From assembly GCA_016177705.1 (NCBI GenBank), contig JACOUT010000008.1, forward strand, positions 167,677 through 231,676: a stretch of 64,000 bases of DNA, given 5' to 3'. Each line of letters starts with the position of its first letter. Position 1 is the first letter of the stretch. The notes beneath the pieces are model-generated. The model did not search any database. It saw only the letters and a list, made by a program, of their open reading frames with translations, and was not told the origin of the DNA. The translations under genes and the position numbers were made by a program. Source of the stretch: Deltaproteobacteria bacterium (GTDB taxonomy: Bacteria; Myxococcota; UBA727; VGSZ01). Positions 9,232-17,706 of this stretch are shown piece by piece.

Positions 9232-9726
9232 ATGCGATTTCGCCCAGGGCTGATGGCGGGTGCGGCCATCGTGGTCGGTGCCGTCGGCGTGTTTCCGGCG
9301 GCGCGCAGCGAGCAGCGCATCGCCGACCACGACTTCATCGGCGCCGACCGTTGCCGCACGTGCCACGTCGAGGCCTACCAGGCGTGGGAACGATCCGCGC
9401 ACTCCCGCGCGTTTCAGACGCTGTCGCCAAAGGACCAGAAGGACCCGCGCTGCTTGAGCTGCCACACCATGGTGCCCGCCGACCTCGGCGCCGGCCTGCT
9501 CGGCGTGCAGTGCGAGTCGTGCCACGGCGCCGGGCGCTACTACTCGGTCGAGTGGGTCATGCGTGACGACGAGCTGCGCGCGCAGCTCGCCTTCGACGCC
9601 GGCACCACCACCAGTTGCCTGCGCTGCCACACCGACTCCTCGCCCAACCTGTCCGCGTTCGTGCTCGACGAGAAGCTGCGCCTCATCCAACACTGGCCCG
9701 ACCGGCCGGCCAAGGCCAAACCATGA
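9232..9726 (+). CDS. Tetraheme c-type cytochrome (cytochrome c554-like)
   Basis: 164 residues. An N-terminal uncleaved or cleaved signal segment (about 1-26) exports it to the periplasm. Four heme-c attachment sites are visible: CRTCH, CLSCH, CESCH and CLRCH. The spacing and the ADRCRTCHVEAYQAWERSAHS stretch resemble the cytochrome c554 / NrfB-like multiheme group in which HSRAF supplies a distal ligand. The role is electron transfer; the partner is unknown. Its stop overlaps the start of the ResB gene by four bases, so it is translated together with the machinery that attaches its hemes. Confidence 0.88.
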   Translation: MRFRPGLMAGAAIVVGAVGVFPAARSEQRIADHDFIGADRCRTCHVEAYQAWERSAHSRAFQTLSPKDQKDPRCLSCHTMVPADLGAGLLGVQCESCHGAGRYYSVEWVMRDDELRAQLAFDAGTTTSCLRCHTDSSPNLSAFVLDEKLRLIQHWPDRPAKAKP

Positions 9727-11249
9727 CCACGCATACGGCGGACGTCGCCCTCGATCCCGAGGGCGTCGACTTCGGCGCGGCGCCCACCTCGCCGGTGGCG
9801 CGCTTCTACGCGGCCTCGTGGCAGCTGTTCATCTCGCTGCGCGTCACCGTCGTGACCTTGATCGTGATCACTGCCGCCTGCTTCGTCGGCATGTTCTTCG
9901 ATCAGACCCGCACCTACGACGAGCACGTCGCGCAGTGGGCCACCACGCCGTGGAAGCTGCAGCTCTTCACCTTCTTCGAGATGTACGACGTCTTTGCCTC
10001 GTGGTGGTTCGGCCTGTTCGTCGTCATCCTGCTGGTGAACGTCATCGCCTGCTCCGTCGAGCGGCTGCCCAAGATCTGGCTCGACGTCTGGCACCCAAAG
10101 CCGCAGCTCTCCGACGAGCAACTGCGCGGCATCCGCCACGTCTGGCGCGGGCGCATCGCCGAGGGCGATCGCGCCAAGGCCGAGGGCCTCATCGCCACGG
10201 TGCTCGGCGCGCGCGCCAAGACCACCACCGAGGGAGACCGTCGCTTCACGTTCGCCGAGAAGCAGCGCTGGGGGCGCTTCGGCGTCTACGTCGTGCACAC
10301 CGGGCTCGTCATGATCCTGGTCGGCGGCATCATCAACGGCAAGACCAAGATGGACGGCCTGATGATGATCACCGAGGGCACCGCCATGCGGCTGGTGCGC
10401 CTGCGCGGCCCCGGCAACCTGCCCTACGTGGTCGACCTCGGCTTCTCCGTGCGCTGCGACGACTTCCGCCTCAAGACCTTCACCACCGGCGACGTCATGG
10501 AGTACGAGAGCGATCTGTCGGTCCTCGACTCGAGGGCGCCGGTCAACCCCGTCGTCACCAAGAAGATCGAGGTCAACGATCCGCTCGAGTACTCGGGCTA
10601 CACCTTCTACCAGGCGTCCTACGCGCCCGTGTCCGGCGACCAACTGGTGCAGCTCGACGTCGGCCCGCGCGGCGGTCAGCGCCGCACCCATTCCCTCGCC
10701 ATCGGCGACAAGCTCACCTTGGACGACGGCACCACCTTCGTGCCGGTCGAGGTCATCGAGGAGTTCGCCGGGCTCGGCGCGGCCGTGCGTGTGCAGGAGA
10801 CCTCGCCCACCCCCGCCGGACCTCGCACCACCAGCTACGTGGTGTTCCGCTCCTACCCCGACTTCGATCGCGAGGTGCGGCGCGGCAAGTTCGACGTGCA
10901 ATTCCGCGGCTTCGACCAGCAATACGCCACCGGCATCCAAGTGGGGCGCGTGCCCTGGGTGCCGTTCATCTTCGCCGGCTTCGTGGTGCTGTTCGTCGGC
11001 ATGGCCATGGCCTTCTTGATGAGCCACCGGCGCTACTGGGCGCGGCTCGTCCCGGTGGGCGACGGGAAGCTCGAGCTGGTCATCGCCGGTGCCGCACGGC
11101 GTCACCAATACGCCTTCGCCGACGAGTTCGCGCGCCTGCGAACGACGGTGGCCGCGGCCTTTGGTGAGGGTGAGCGCAAAGCAGATCGCGCCCGTGCGTT
11201 GCGCGAGCAACGGCGAATCGCCAAGCTCGGGGACAACCCGAAGCCTTGA
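9723..11249 (+). CDS. resB: ResB/Ccs1-type cytochrome c biogenesis protein
   Basis: 508 residues from ATG 9723 (ATGA overlap with the cytochrome stop). It has four membrane segments in the ResB arrangement: two near the N-terminus (about 30-50, 85-105), one around 190-210 and one near 415-440, with a large periplasmic loop between the third and fourth. With CcsA/ResC it forms the system II heme-delivery and heme-ligation complex that attaches heme to apocytochromes at CxxCH. The ccsA partner follows eight bases downstream. The C-terminal tail after the last membrane segment is basic and probably cytoplasmic. Confidence 0.92.
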   Translation: MTTHTADVALDPEGVDFGAAPTSPVARFYAASWQLFISLRVTVVTLIVITAACFVGMFFDQTRTYDEHVAQWATTPWKLQLFTFFEMYDVFASWWFGLFVVILLVNVIACSVERLPKIWLDVWHPKPQLSDEQLRGIRHVWRGRIAEGDRAKAEGLIATVLGARAKTTTEGDRRFTFAEKQRWGRFGVYVVHTGLVMILVGGIINGKTKMDGLMMITEGTAMRLVRLRGPGNLPYVVDLGFSVRCDDFRLKTFTTGDVMEYESDLSVLDSRAPVNPVVTKKIEVNDPLEYSGYTFYQASYAPVSGDQLVQLDVGPRGGQRRTHSLAIGDKLTLDDGTTFVPVEVIEEFAGLGAAVRVQETSPTPAGPRTTSYVVFRSYPDFDREVRRGKFDVQFRGFDQQYATGIQVGRVPWVPFIFAGFVVLFVGMAMAFLMSHRRYWARLVPVGDGKLELVIAGAARRHQYAFADEFARLRTTVAAAFGEGERKADRARALREQRRIAKLGDNPKP

Positions 11250-11257
11250 GGTAGGTA

Positions 11258-12670
11258 ATGACCAGTACGCTGTTCTTCAACCTCTGCGGCGCCGGCTACT
11301 TCCTCGGCCTGTTCCTCTACCTGGCCAACCTGGCCATCAAGAAGGCGTCGCTGCGCCGCACCGCCACCCTGCTGGTGGCGGTGTCGTTCCTGACGCAGAT
11401 CGCGGGCCTGGTGGTGCGGTGGCACGAGGCCGGCTTGGTCGAGCTGCAGGCCGCCGAACGGGCCACCGGGCTGACGCTCGAGGGCGCGCAGCGCTTCGTC
11501 GTCTACACGCGCCACCCGCCGTGGTCGAACCTGTACGAGATGATGGTCTACATGGCGTGGGGCGTCGTCTTCGTCTTCCTCGTCTCCGAGGTGAAGTTCC
11601 GCATCCGATTCGCCGGCATCTTCGCGCTCGCGCTGGCGCTGGTGTCGCTCGGCCTGGCCTCGCTCACCACCGACGCCGCCATCAAGCCGCTCGTGCCCGC
11701 GCTGCAGTCGTGGTGGATCATGATCCACGTGGTGTCGTCGGCGGTCGGCTACGCGGCCGGCACGCTCGGCGCGGTCTTGAGCCTGCTGTTCCTGGTCAAG
11801 GCCAAGGAGCGGGTCTCGCTGTCGTCGGTGGCGGCCGGCACCCTCGTCGTCAGCATGGCGCTGTTCCTGTTGCTCGGCCGCGGCGCGCACCTGTTCACCA
11901 CCGGCGCCTACCGGGTGAAGCTGATGTCCGACATGGGGGGCGATTTGAACCCCGCCGGCCGCTTCGTTGGCAACAACTTCCACCCCTACTACGTGCCGTC
12001 GCCGGGCGTGGGGCTGGTGATGATCGCGACGCTCGTGATCGCGGCCGTCGCGGTCGCGCTCTTGCTGCGCGCGCGCAAGGACGACGTCCCGCAAGGCTTG
12101 GCGCGCTACGCGTACTTCGCCGCCTTCGGCGCCACGACGGCGACCATCGGGCTCATCCTGCTGAACGCCTTCACGCAGATGGACGTGCAGGTGCCGCCCG
12201 AAGTCGCGGCGGAAATGGTGGTCCCTGGCCCATGGCGCCTGGCCGTCGAGTCGGCGCAGTGGGATCTGGCGCTGTTCGGCATCGCCTGGGGCGGGCAGCT
12301 CTTCTTGCTGCTGGCACTCCTCTTCCCCGACAAGCTGCGCTCGCTGATGGCTGACTCCGCGCGGCTCGATCGCGCTGCCTACTACTCGATCCTGGTCGCC
12401 TTCGCCCTCGTCGCCGTGGTGCTCGTCACCGGCGCCTTGTGGGCGCACTACGCCTGGGGACGCTACTGGGGCTGGGACCCCAAGGAGACCGGCGCGCTCG
12501 TCATCTGGATCACCTACGCGATCTACCTGCACGCGCGCGTCACCTACGGCTGGGTGGGGGTGCCGAGCGCCATCATCGGTGTCGTCGGCTTCTTCATCAT
12601 CATCGCCGGCTTCCTCGGCGTGAACCTGGGCTACTTCGCCGACGGCCTGCACTCGTACGGCGCTGGCTGA
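11258..12670 (+). CDS. ccsA: CcsA/ResC-type cytochrome c biogenesis protein (CcsB in some nomenclatures)
   Basis: 470 residues, a polytopic membrane protein. The diagnostic tryptophan-rich WWD heme-handling motif is near the end (WGRYWGWDPKETGA), followed by a membrane segment and a conserved VNLGYFADGLHSYG end. Conserved His residues in the periplasmic loops before and after this motif supply heme ligands in the family. An extra hydrophobic segment at the N-terminus and a loop of about 100 residues in the middle make it somewhat long. It works with ResB eight bases upstream. It is followed after 12 bases by engB. Confidence 0.92.
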   Translation: MTSTLFFNLCGAGYFLGLFLYLANLAIKKASLRRTATLLVAVSFLTQIAGLVVRWHEAGLVELQAAERATGLTLEGAQRFVVYTRHPPWSNLYEMMVYMAWGVVFVFLVSEVKFRIRFAGIFALALALVSLGLASLTTDAAIKPLVPALQSWWIMIHVVSSAVGYAAGTLGAVLSLLFLVKAKERVSLSSVAAGTLVVSMALFLLLGRGAHLFTTGAYRVKLMSDMGGDLNPAGRFVGNNFHPYYVPSPGVGLVMIATLVIAAVAVALLLRARKDDVPQGLARYAYFAAFGATTATIGLILLNAFTQMDVQVPPEVAAEMVVPGPWRLAVESAQWDLALFGIAWGGQLFLLLALLFPDKLRSLMADSARLDRAAYYSILVAFALVAVVLVTGALWAHYAWGRYWGWDPKETGALVIWITYAIYLHARVTYGWVGVPSAIIGVVGFFIIIAGFLGVNLGYFADGLHSYGAG

Positions 12671-12682
12671 TGGCGGTGGCTG

Positions 12683-13345
12683 ATGGCGGCGGCTGAGCAG
12701 CCCGACGTCGTCGACGGTCGGCGGCTGCGGGTGCTCGACGCGAGCTATCTGCGGTCGGGACCGGACGACGCCGCGCTCGGCGCGCCGCTGCACCCCGAGG
12801 TGGCGTTCGTCGGCCGCTCCAACGTGGGCAAGTCGTCGTTGCTGAACGCCCTGCTCGGCAACTCGCTGGCGCGCGTCTCCAAGACGCCCGGCCGCACGCG
12901 CCTGGTCAACCTGTTCGCGGTGCACATCGGCAAGGTCGCGCGTACCAGCGGACAGGTCGGCGAGAAGCGCAGGCTGGTGTTCGCCGACCTGCCCGGCTAC
13001 GGCTACGCCAAGCTGTCGAAGGTCGAGGCCGACAAGCTCGATGCCATCATCTCGAGCTACCTGTCGGGGCGCCGCGCGCTCGCGCTCGTGGTGCACCTGT
13101 TCGACGCGCGCCACCCGCCGTCCCGGCGCGACCTCGACGTCCATCGCGAGCTGCAGCAGCTCGACGTGGCGCGCGTCTACGTCGTCACCAAGGCGGACAA
13201 GCTCAAGGCGGCCGAGCGCGGCGCCCTCTCGTCCCGCTTTGCCCGCGAGCTTGAGGTCGAGCGCACGAGCGTGCAGCCGTTCTCCTCCGAGACGGGCCAG
13301 GGGCGCGACGCGCTCTGGGCGCGGCTGTGGCAGGTGGCGACGTGA
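12683..13345 (+). CDS. engB: Ribosome biogenesis GTPase EngB (YihA/YsxC)
   Basis: 220 residues, TrmE-Era-EngA-EngB superfamily, needed for 50S subunit assembly. G1 GRSNVGKS is at 44-51, G2 TPGRTR follows, G3 is DLPGYG and G4 is TKAD. The length is normal for the family. The first 20 residues are variable and an internal start is possible, but ATG 12683 lies just after the ccsA stop and fits co-transcription. Its stop overlaps the GTG start of the next gene by four bases. Confidence 0.95.
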   Translation: MAAAEQPDVVDGRRLRVLDASYLRSGPDDAALGAPLHPEVAFVGRSNVGKSSLLNALLGNSLARVSKTPGRTRLVNLFAVHIGKVARTSGQVGEKRRLVFADLPGYGYAKLSKVEADKLDAIISSYLSGRRALALVVHLFDARHPPSRRDLDVHRELQQLDVARVYVVTKADKLKAAERGALSSRFARELEVERTSVQPFSSETGQGRDALWARLWQVAT

Positions 13346-14007
13346 TCGCGGCGGTCCTCGCCGCATCGCTGGTGGTGCCGTCGGCGCGCGTGCCGGTCGA
13401 CGGTGTCGCCGCCGTGGTGGAGCGCCGGGTCATCACGGTCTCCGAGGTGGACGCCGAAGCCCGCCTGGCGCTGCTCGCGCGCGCCACGCCGGCCTCGGGT
13501 GAGCCCGACCTGCCCACCGCCCCGCTCGACGCCAAGCTCAAGCGAGCGGTGCTCGACACCATGGTGGCGCACGAGCTGCTCGCGCTCGAGGCGAGGCGCA
13601 AGGGCGTGGTGGTGCGCGAGGCCGACGTCGACGCGGCGGTGGCGGCGGTGCGCGGCCGCTTCGCGAGCGCAGAGGTCGCGCGCGCCTTCTTCACACGCTT
13701 CGGCATCGACGAGGAGCTGCTGCGAGGCCGCGCTCGTCGCGACCTGCTCGCCTCGGCGCAGTTGCAGGGGGCGCTCGCCGACGTCAAGGTCTCCGACGAG
13801 GAGGCGCGCGCCTACCTCGAGATCGACATCGGCCTCGCCGAGGGACGACCGCTGCCCGAGCGCATCGCAGCCGCGCGCGCCGCCTTGCTCACCGCCCGCC
13901 GCGAGGAGCGCACCGCGCAGATCGTCGCTGGCATCGCGCGTGGCGTCGAGGTGCGCATCGTCGCCGCCGAGCCCGAAGCGCCGGCTGCTGTGACGGCGGC
14001 GCCATGA
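13342..14007 (+). CDS. SurA N-terminal-like periplasmic protein without a PPIase domain
   Basis: 221 residues from GTG 13342, chosen because it overlaps the engB stop (GTGA) and gives a short hydrophobic leader (IAAVLAASLVVPSAR). After it comes DGVAAVVERRVITVSEVDAE, the sequence that opens SurA/PpiD-type chaperones, and a helical region ending at about 200. No parvulin domain follows, so it is about half the size of SurA and would act as a chaperone-like module only, or may need a partner. It is coupled to rimI by an ATGA overlap. Confidence 0.7.
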   Translation: MIAAVLAASLVVPSARVPVDGVAAVVERRVITVSEVDAEARLALLARATPASGEPDLPTAPLDAKLKRAVLDTMVAHELLALEARRKGVVVREADVDAAVAAVRGRFASAEVARAFFTRFGIDEELLRGRARRDLLASAQLQGALADVKVSDEEARAYLEIDIGLAEGRPLPERIAAARAALLTARREERTAQIVAGIARGVEVRIVAAEPEAPAAVTAAP

Positions 14008-14483
14008 GCGCGCTGGTGCGCCTGACCACCGCCGATCTCGAGCCGCTCACGGTGCTCGAAGTGCACGCCCAGCCACTGCCCTGGAGCGAAGACCAGCTCT
14101 TGCTCGAGCTGGTGCACGACGACGCGCGCGTGCTCGGCCTGCTCGACGACGGGGCGCTCCGCGGCTACGTCGCGGTGCGCCGCATGCTCGAGGAGGCCTG
14201 GATCCTCAACCTCGCGGTTGACGCCGCGCACCGCCGTCACGGCCTCGGGCGCCGCCTGCTCGAGGCTGCTCGCGAGGCCGGACGCGAGTGGGGCTGTACG
14301 TCCCTGTGGCTCGAGGTGCGTGAGGGCAACGCGCCGGCGCGCGCGCTCTACCAGGGCTTCGGCATGAGCGAACGAGGCCGACGCCCGGCCTACTACTCGC
14401 CGCTGCCGCCCTCGTCGACGCGCGAGACCGCCGTGTTGATGGCGCTCGAGCTGGCTACTGCGCCCGGCCCGCCTCGAAGGTGA
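14004..14483 (+). CDS. rimI: GNAT N-acetyltransferase, probable RimI (ribosomal S18 N-alanine acetyltransferase)
   Basis: 159 residues. It has the GNAT fold order, with the acetyl-CoA pyrophosphate loop in AAHRRHGLGRRLLEAA (R/QxxGxG/A) and a C-terminal NAPARALYQGFGMSERGRRPAYY that matches RimI (ALYxxxGF followed by R..YY). The N-terminal PWSEDQLLLEL also fits RimI (PWS). In the cytoplasm RimI acetylates the N-terminus of S18. Related GNATs of other specificity cannot be fully excluded. The last 29 bases overlap the 3' end of the convergent ceramidase-like gene. Confidence 0.85.
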   Translation: MSALVRLTTADLEPLTVLEVHAQPLPWSEDQLLLELVHDDARVLGLLDDGALRGYVAVRRMLEEAWILNLAVDAAHRRHGLGRRLLEAAREAGREWGCTSLWLEVREGNAPARALYQGFGMSERGRRPAYYSPLPPSSTRETAVLMALELATAPGPPRR

Positions 14484-16395
14484 ACAGGTCGCCGAGCGCC
14501 GCGAGCATGCGCGGCACCGCCTCGGGTCCAATCGAGTTGGTCTCCTCGTAGTGGTCGCCCTCGGGCTCCTCGATGTAGGGGCCCTGCGCCGCGAGCTTGA
14601 AGTCGTAGGGCTCCACCAAGTAGCCGGTCTCGTCCTGGCACAGGCCGAGCGGCAGCGCGAAGCGCGCGCCGAGCAGCTCGCGCAGCGGCGGCTCGGTGGG
14701 CGCCAGGGACAGGTCGGGCGGGTTCGGGTTGTCGGCGCTGATGGTCTCGGCGCCGTGCGAGTGGACCGGATCGAAGCCGACGAAGGTCTCGGGGAACAGC
14801 TCGCCGGGGGCGGTCACCATCGCGATGTCGCCGAGGTAGATGAGCGCCACCGCCGTCTCGAGGTGCGGCAGGTTGTCGCCCAGGATCGGCTGGTTTGGAT
14901 CGAAGTCGTAGACGGCGCGATCGAACCAACCGTTGTTGATGCCGACGTGGAAGGCCTGGTTCGCGACCGGCGCGCGGTACGCCTTGAGCGAGAAGCGCAG
15001 CGGCGTGCGCGTCAGCACCTCGCCCTGGTCGAGCGCGGCGAAGGCGTGCTCGGCGATCACCTGGCCATAGGCGTCGGTGCGCGCGAAGGTCTTCTGGTCG
15101 TTCGGATAGACGGTGCCGTCGCGCCCGGTGATGGGGAAGGCGTTCACGCCCATGATGCCGCCGACGGCGCCCTGCAAGTAGAGCGCGACGCCGCCGCGCG
15201 CCGGGCGCGCCGGGTGGAGCGTCGTCTCGGGCATGCCGTCCTCGAGGCCTTCGCGCGCACCATGCAGGTAGTCGGCCGAGATGAAGTTGTTGCGCGAGTC
15301 GAGGCTCTCCGGGTGGTTGCCCCAGTTGACCAAGGTGGCGACCGCGGCGCCGCTGCCCGCGTCGTCGAGCGCGACCGCCGTGACGGCGTCGTTGAAGATC
15401 TTCGGATCGCGCCCGTCCTCGACGAGCCCCTCGATGCCGACGTTCACCTGGCCGACCTTGACGGTCACCGGCACGAGCGCGTCGAGCGCCTCCGCCACCG
15501 CCTGCGCGCCCTGCGAGCGGATGTTCTCCATGTGCTCGTCGCTGCGCCCGTGCCCCTGCTGCAGGCCGATGTAGGGATCGATGTAACCCCACTGGCCCAT
15601 GGTGTCGGGCGCCTCGTGGCTGTGGCTCGCTTGCACGAACAGCGCGTCCACCTGGCCGGGACGCAGCGCTTCGAGCTTCTCCTTCATGCGGATCTGCTCG
15701 TCGTAGAAGATGCCCACGGCGTCGACGGTGACGAGCGCGAGCGTGGCGTCACCCTGGCGCAGCACCAGCGCGCGCACCGACAGCTCGTCCTTCACGCCCA
15801 TCGCGGGCCGGCTGTTGCCGTAGCCCGCGATCCACAGGCCCTGGAACTCACCGTCGCCTTCGCCGTCGTCGGGTCCCGGGTAGTCGCCATCGTCGACGGC
15901 GCCGTCGCCGTCGTCATCGAAGCCGTTGCCGCGCACGTCGATCGGCTCGGGCACGTTGTCGGCGCAGATCCGGTCCAGGCCGCAGTCGAAGAACCAATCC
16001 GTGAGGTCGTCGTCGCGCTCGCTGCCGTCGGCGTCGGGCGCGGTCCAGACGTCGTCGCTCGGGCAGACGCCGTCTCTGCCGCAGTCGTCGAGGTGGGTGT
16101 CCTTCAACTCGCCGCAGATCGCGTCCGGGCCCTGTCGTGGCGCCTCGGGCGCGCAATAGTTCGGTCGATCGCCTTGCAGATAGCGCGCGTTGGCGACCTC
16201 GAAGTGCGTGGGCGTTACCACCCGCTTCGACGCGCCGGCCAACAGCACGTCGTCGGCCAAGGTCTCGCTGCACGTCGGACCACCCGGGCAGAACAGATCG
16301 GGCGCGGGCAGCTCCGGCGTGGGCGGCGGCTCAGGCGGGCAGGCCGCGAGGGCAACGACTGCAGCGGCCCCTGCGAGCGTGGTCAGGGTCCTCAT
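14455..16395 (-). CDS. Neutral/alkaline ceramidase-like lipoprotein
   Basis: 646 residues. The lipobox LAAC (Cys19) is followed by Pro-rich CPPEPPPTPELP. Family features are ASHSHEAPDTMG (the HxHxxPD metal site of neutral ceramidases), NWGNHPESL with a further metal-ligand His, and a downstream IYLGDIAMVTAPGELFPET that matches the conserved G..A..T.PGE.F. Neutral ceramidases hydrolyse the amide of ceramide. An insertion of about 100 residues before the core (about 85-185) is Asp/Cys-rich (DDDGDGAVDDGDYPGPDDG), resembling calcium-binding repeats. It is probably anchored in the envelope. It lies 28 bases after another lipoprotein gene on the same strand; substrate and location are inferred. Confidence 0.78.
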   Translation of the reverse strand: MRTLTTLAGAAAVVALAACPPEPPPTPELPAPDLFCPGGPTCSETLADDVLLAGASKRVVTPTHFEVANARYLQGDRPNYCAPEAPRQGPDAICGELKDTHLDDCGRDGVCPSDDVWTAPDADGSERDDDLTDWFFDCGLDRICADNVPEPIDVRGNGFDDDGDGAVDDGDYPGPDDGEGDGEFQGLWIAGYGNSRPAMGVKDELSVRALVLRQGDATLALVTVDAVGIFYDEQIRMKEKLEALRPGQVDALFVQASHSHEAPDTMGQWGYIDPYIGLQQGHGRSDEHMENIRSQGAQAVAEALDALVPVTVKVGQVNVGIEGLVEDGRDPKIFNDAVTAVALDDAGSGAAVATLVNWGNHPESLDSRNNFISADYLHGAREGLEDGMPETTLHPARPARGGVALYLQGAVGGIMGVNAFPITGRDGTVYPNDQKTFARTDAYGQVIAEHAFAALDQGEVLTRTPLRFSLKAYRAPVANQAFHVGINNGWFDRAVYDFDPNQPILGDNLPHLETAVALIYLGDIAMVTAPGELFPETFVGFDPVHSHGAETISADNPNPPDLSLAPTEPPLRELLGARFALPLGLCQDETGYLVEPYDFKLAAQGPYIEEPEGDHYEETNSIGPEAVPRMLAALGDLFTFEAGRAQ

Positions 16396-16423
16396 GGAGG
16401 CCTCCGGTCGAAAGCGAATCGCG

Positions 16424-17482
16424 TCAGGTATCCGTGGGGAAGTCGCCGCGGAAGGTGGCGATCGAGACCGAGTCCGGGTAGGCGCGAATGGTCCTCGTGC
16501 CGAGCAGCACGCAGGCGCAGTCCTCGCCGGTGCAGGCCGGATCGATCATGCCGGCGCTCAAGACGTGCTGCGCTTTGGCGGCGTCGGTGGTGGCGTTCAG
16601 CACCACGTACAGGCCGTCGGTGTTGGTCGAGAGCCGCGCCAGCGCAGGCTTGGGATCGTCGGTGTTGCCGTCGAAGTAGGTGATCTTGGTCGAGGGGTCG
16701 TACTGATCAGTGGTGATGGTGGCGCCTTGCACCACGCGGTCCTGGCAGTCGCGGATCTCGCCCGCGACCACGCCGCGGCCGACGCCATCGGCGGTGTTCT
16801 GCTGCCCGTCGACGATGCGGCCTGCCAGCGTCGGGATGGAGTCGTAGGTCGACTTATAGACCAGGTTGGCCTCGTAATAGACCTTGCCGTCGACGGCCGT
16901 GGTCTCGAGGTAGTCGAACACCACGCCCCAGGTGTAGGTCTCGATGACGTCGGCGTCGCCGGCCTTGTACACCTTCATGGTCAACGGCACGTGCGTCGGC
17001 ACGTTGGCGATGCGGTAGTAGCCCTCCTTCGAACACGCGGCCGCCCGGCAGCCTTCGAAGTCGGCGTCGACGCCGGCGCAGTCACGGCCGTCCGCGTCGA
17101 GCTTGACGAAGATCTCGGTCTCGCCGTAGGCGGGCGCCTCGGCCTTGGGATCCTGGTCGTCGCCGAAGATCGCGACCATGATGCCGCTCTTGGCCTTGCC
17201 GCCGAGCCCGAAGATGTCGACGCAGCCCTGCAGCGTCGCGGTGGCGCCGGCGCCAATGGCGACCGGGGCACCCACGCAGGAGACGTCGACGGCCTGACCG
17301 GCGAAGTCCGGCAGCGTGCCCGGCTCGTCCGGCAAGGGCAGCTCCAACGTCGACGTGCCGACGGTGCAGCTGTCGGTGCCCGGCGTCGGGTTCGGGTCGG
17401 GCGGCGGCGGGTTGGTGCCCGTCGGGCAAGCCAGGGAGAGGAGGACGGCCGACAGGCCGGCGACGAGGCGGGCGCTACGCAT
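16424..17482 (-). CDS. Lipoprotein of unknown function, 352 residues
   Basis: The start is set at ATG 17482, giving MRSARLVAGLSAVLLSLAC with Cys19 followed by CPTGTNPPPPDPNPTPG, a Pro-rich linker. The frame is open 20 codons further upstream. The mature part is rich in beta strands and contains several Cys (CVGAPV, GCVDIF, DCAGVDADFEGC) that may form disulfides, and stretches such as PTHVPLTMKVYKAGDADVIE that look like carboxypeptidase-regulatory or Ig-like folds. No enzyme motif was seen. It is probably an outer-membrane or surface protein co-expressed with the ceramidase-like lipoprotein downstream. Confidence 0.7.
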   Translation of the reverse strand: MRSARLVAGLSAVLLSLACPTGTNPPPPDPNPTPGTDSCTVGTSTLELPLPDEPGTLPDFAGQAVDVSCVGAPVAIGAGATATLQGCVDIFGLGGKAKSGIMVAIFGDDQDPKAEAPAYGETEIFVKLDADGRDCAGVDADFEGCRAAACSKEGYYRIANVPTHVPLTMKVYKAGDADVIETYTWGVVFDYLETTAVDGKVYYEANLVYKSTYDSIPTLAGRIVDGQQNTADGVGRGVVAGEIRDCQDRVVQGATITTDQYDPSTKITYFDGNTDDPKPALARLSTNTDGLYVVLNATTDAAKAQHVLSAGMIDPACTGEDCACVLLGTRTIRAYPDSVSIATFRGDFPTDT

Positions 17483-17706
17483 GCGAGGAGACCCCACGGG
17501 TAATCGTGTCCATCCTCTAGGTGGCCGATACAGCGTCGTCAACGCGGTCCGCTTGCGCGGCGCGTCGCGTCGACGGTGCGCGCTCGGATCCCCGGGCGAA
17601 TTCGCGTGAACCGCATTGCGCGCTGCGATCGCCGCACGCTACAAACCCCGCGCTCGCACGTCGGTCACGCACAGTGCCCTGACAGTGACCCTGGAGAGAG
17701 GTACTC

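Noticed and set aside
9540..11210. Minus-strand frame of 556 codons over resB
   Set aside because: Its His/Asp/Glu-rich translation is the usual antisense image of a membrane-protein gene; resB and the cytochrome gene on the plus strand are certain.
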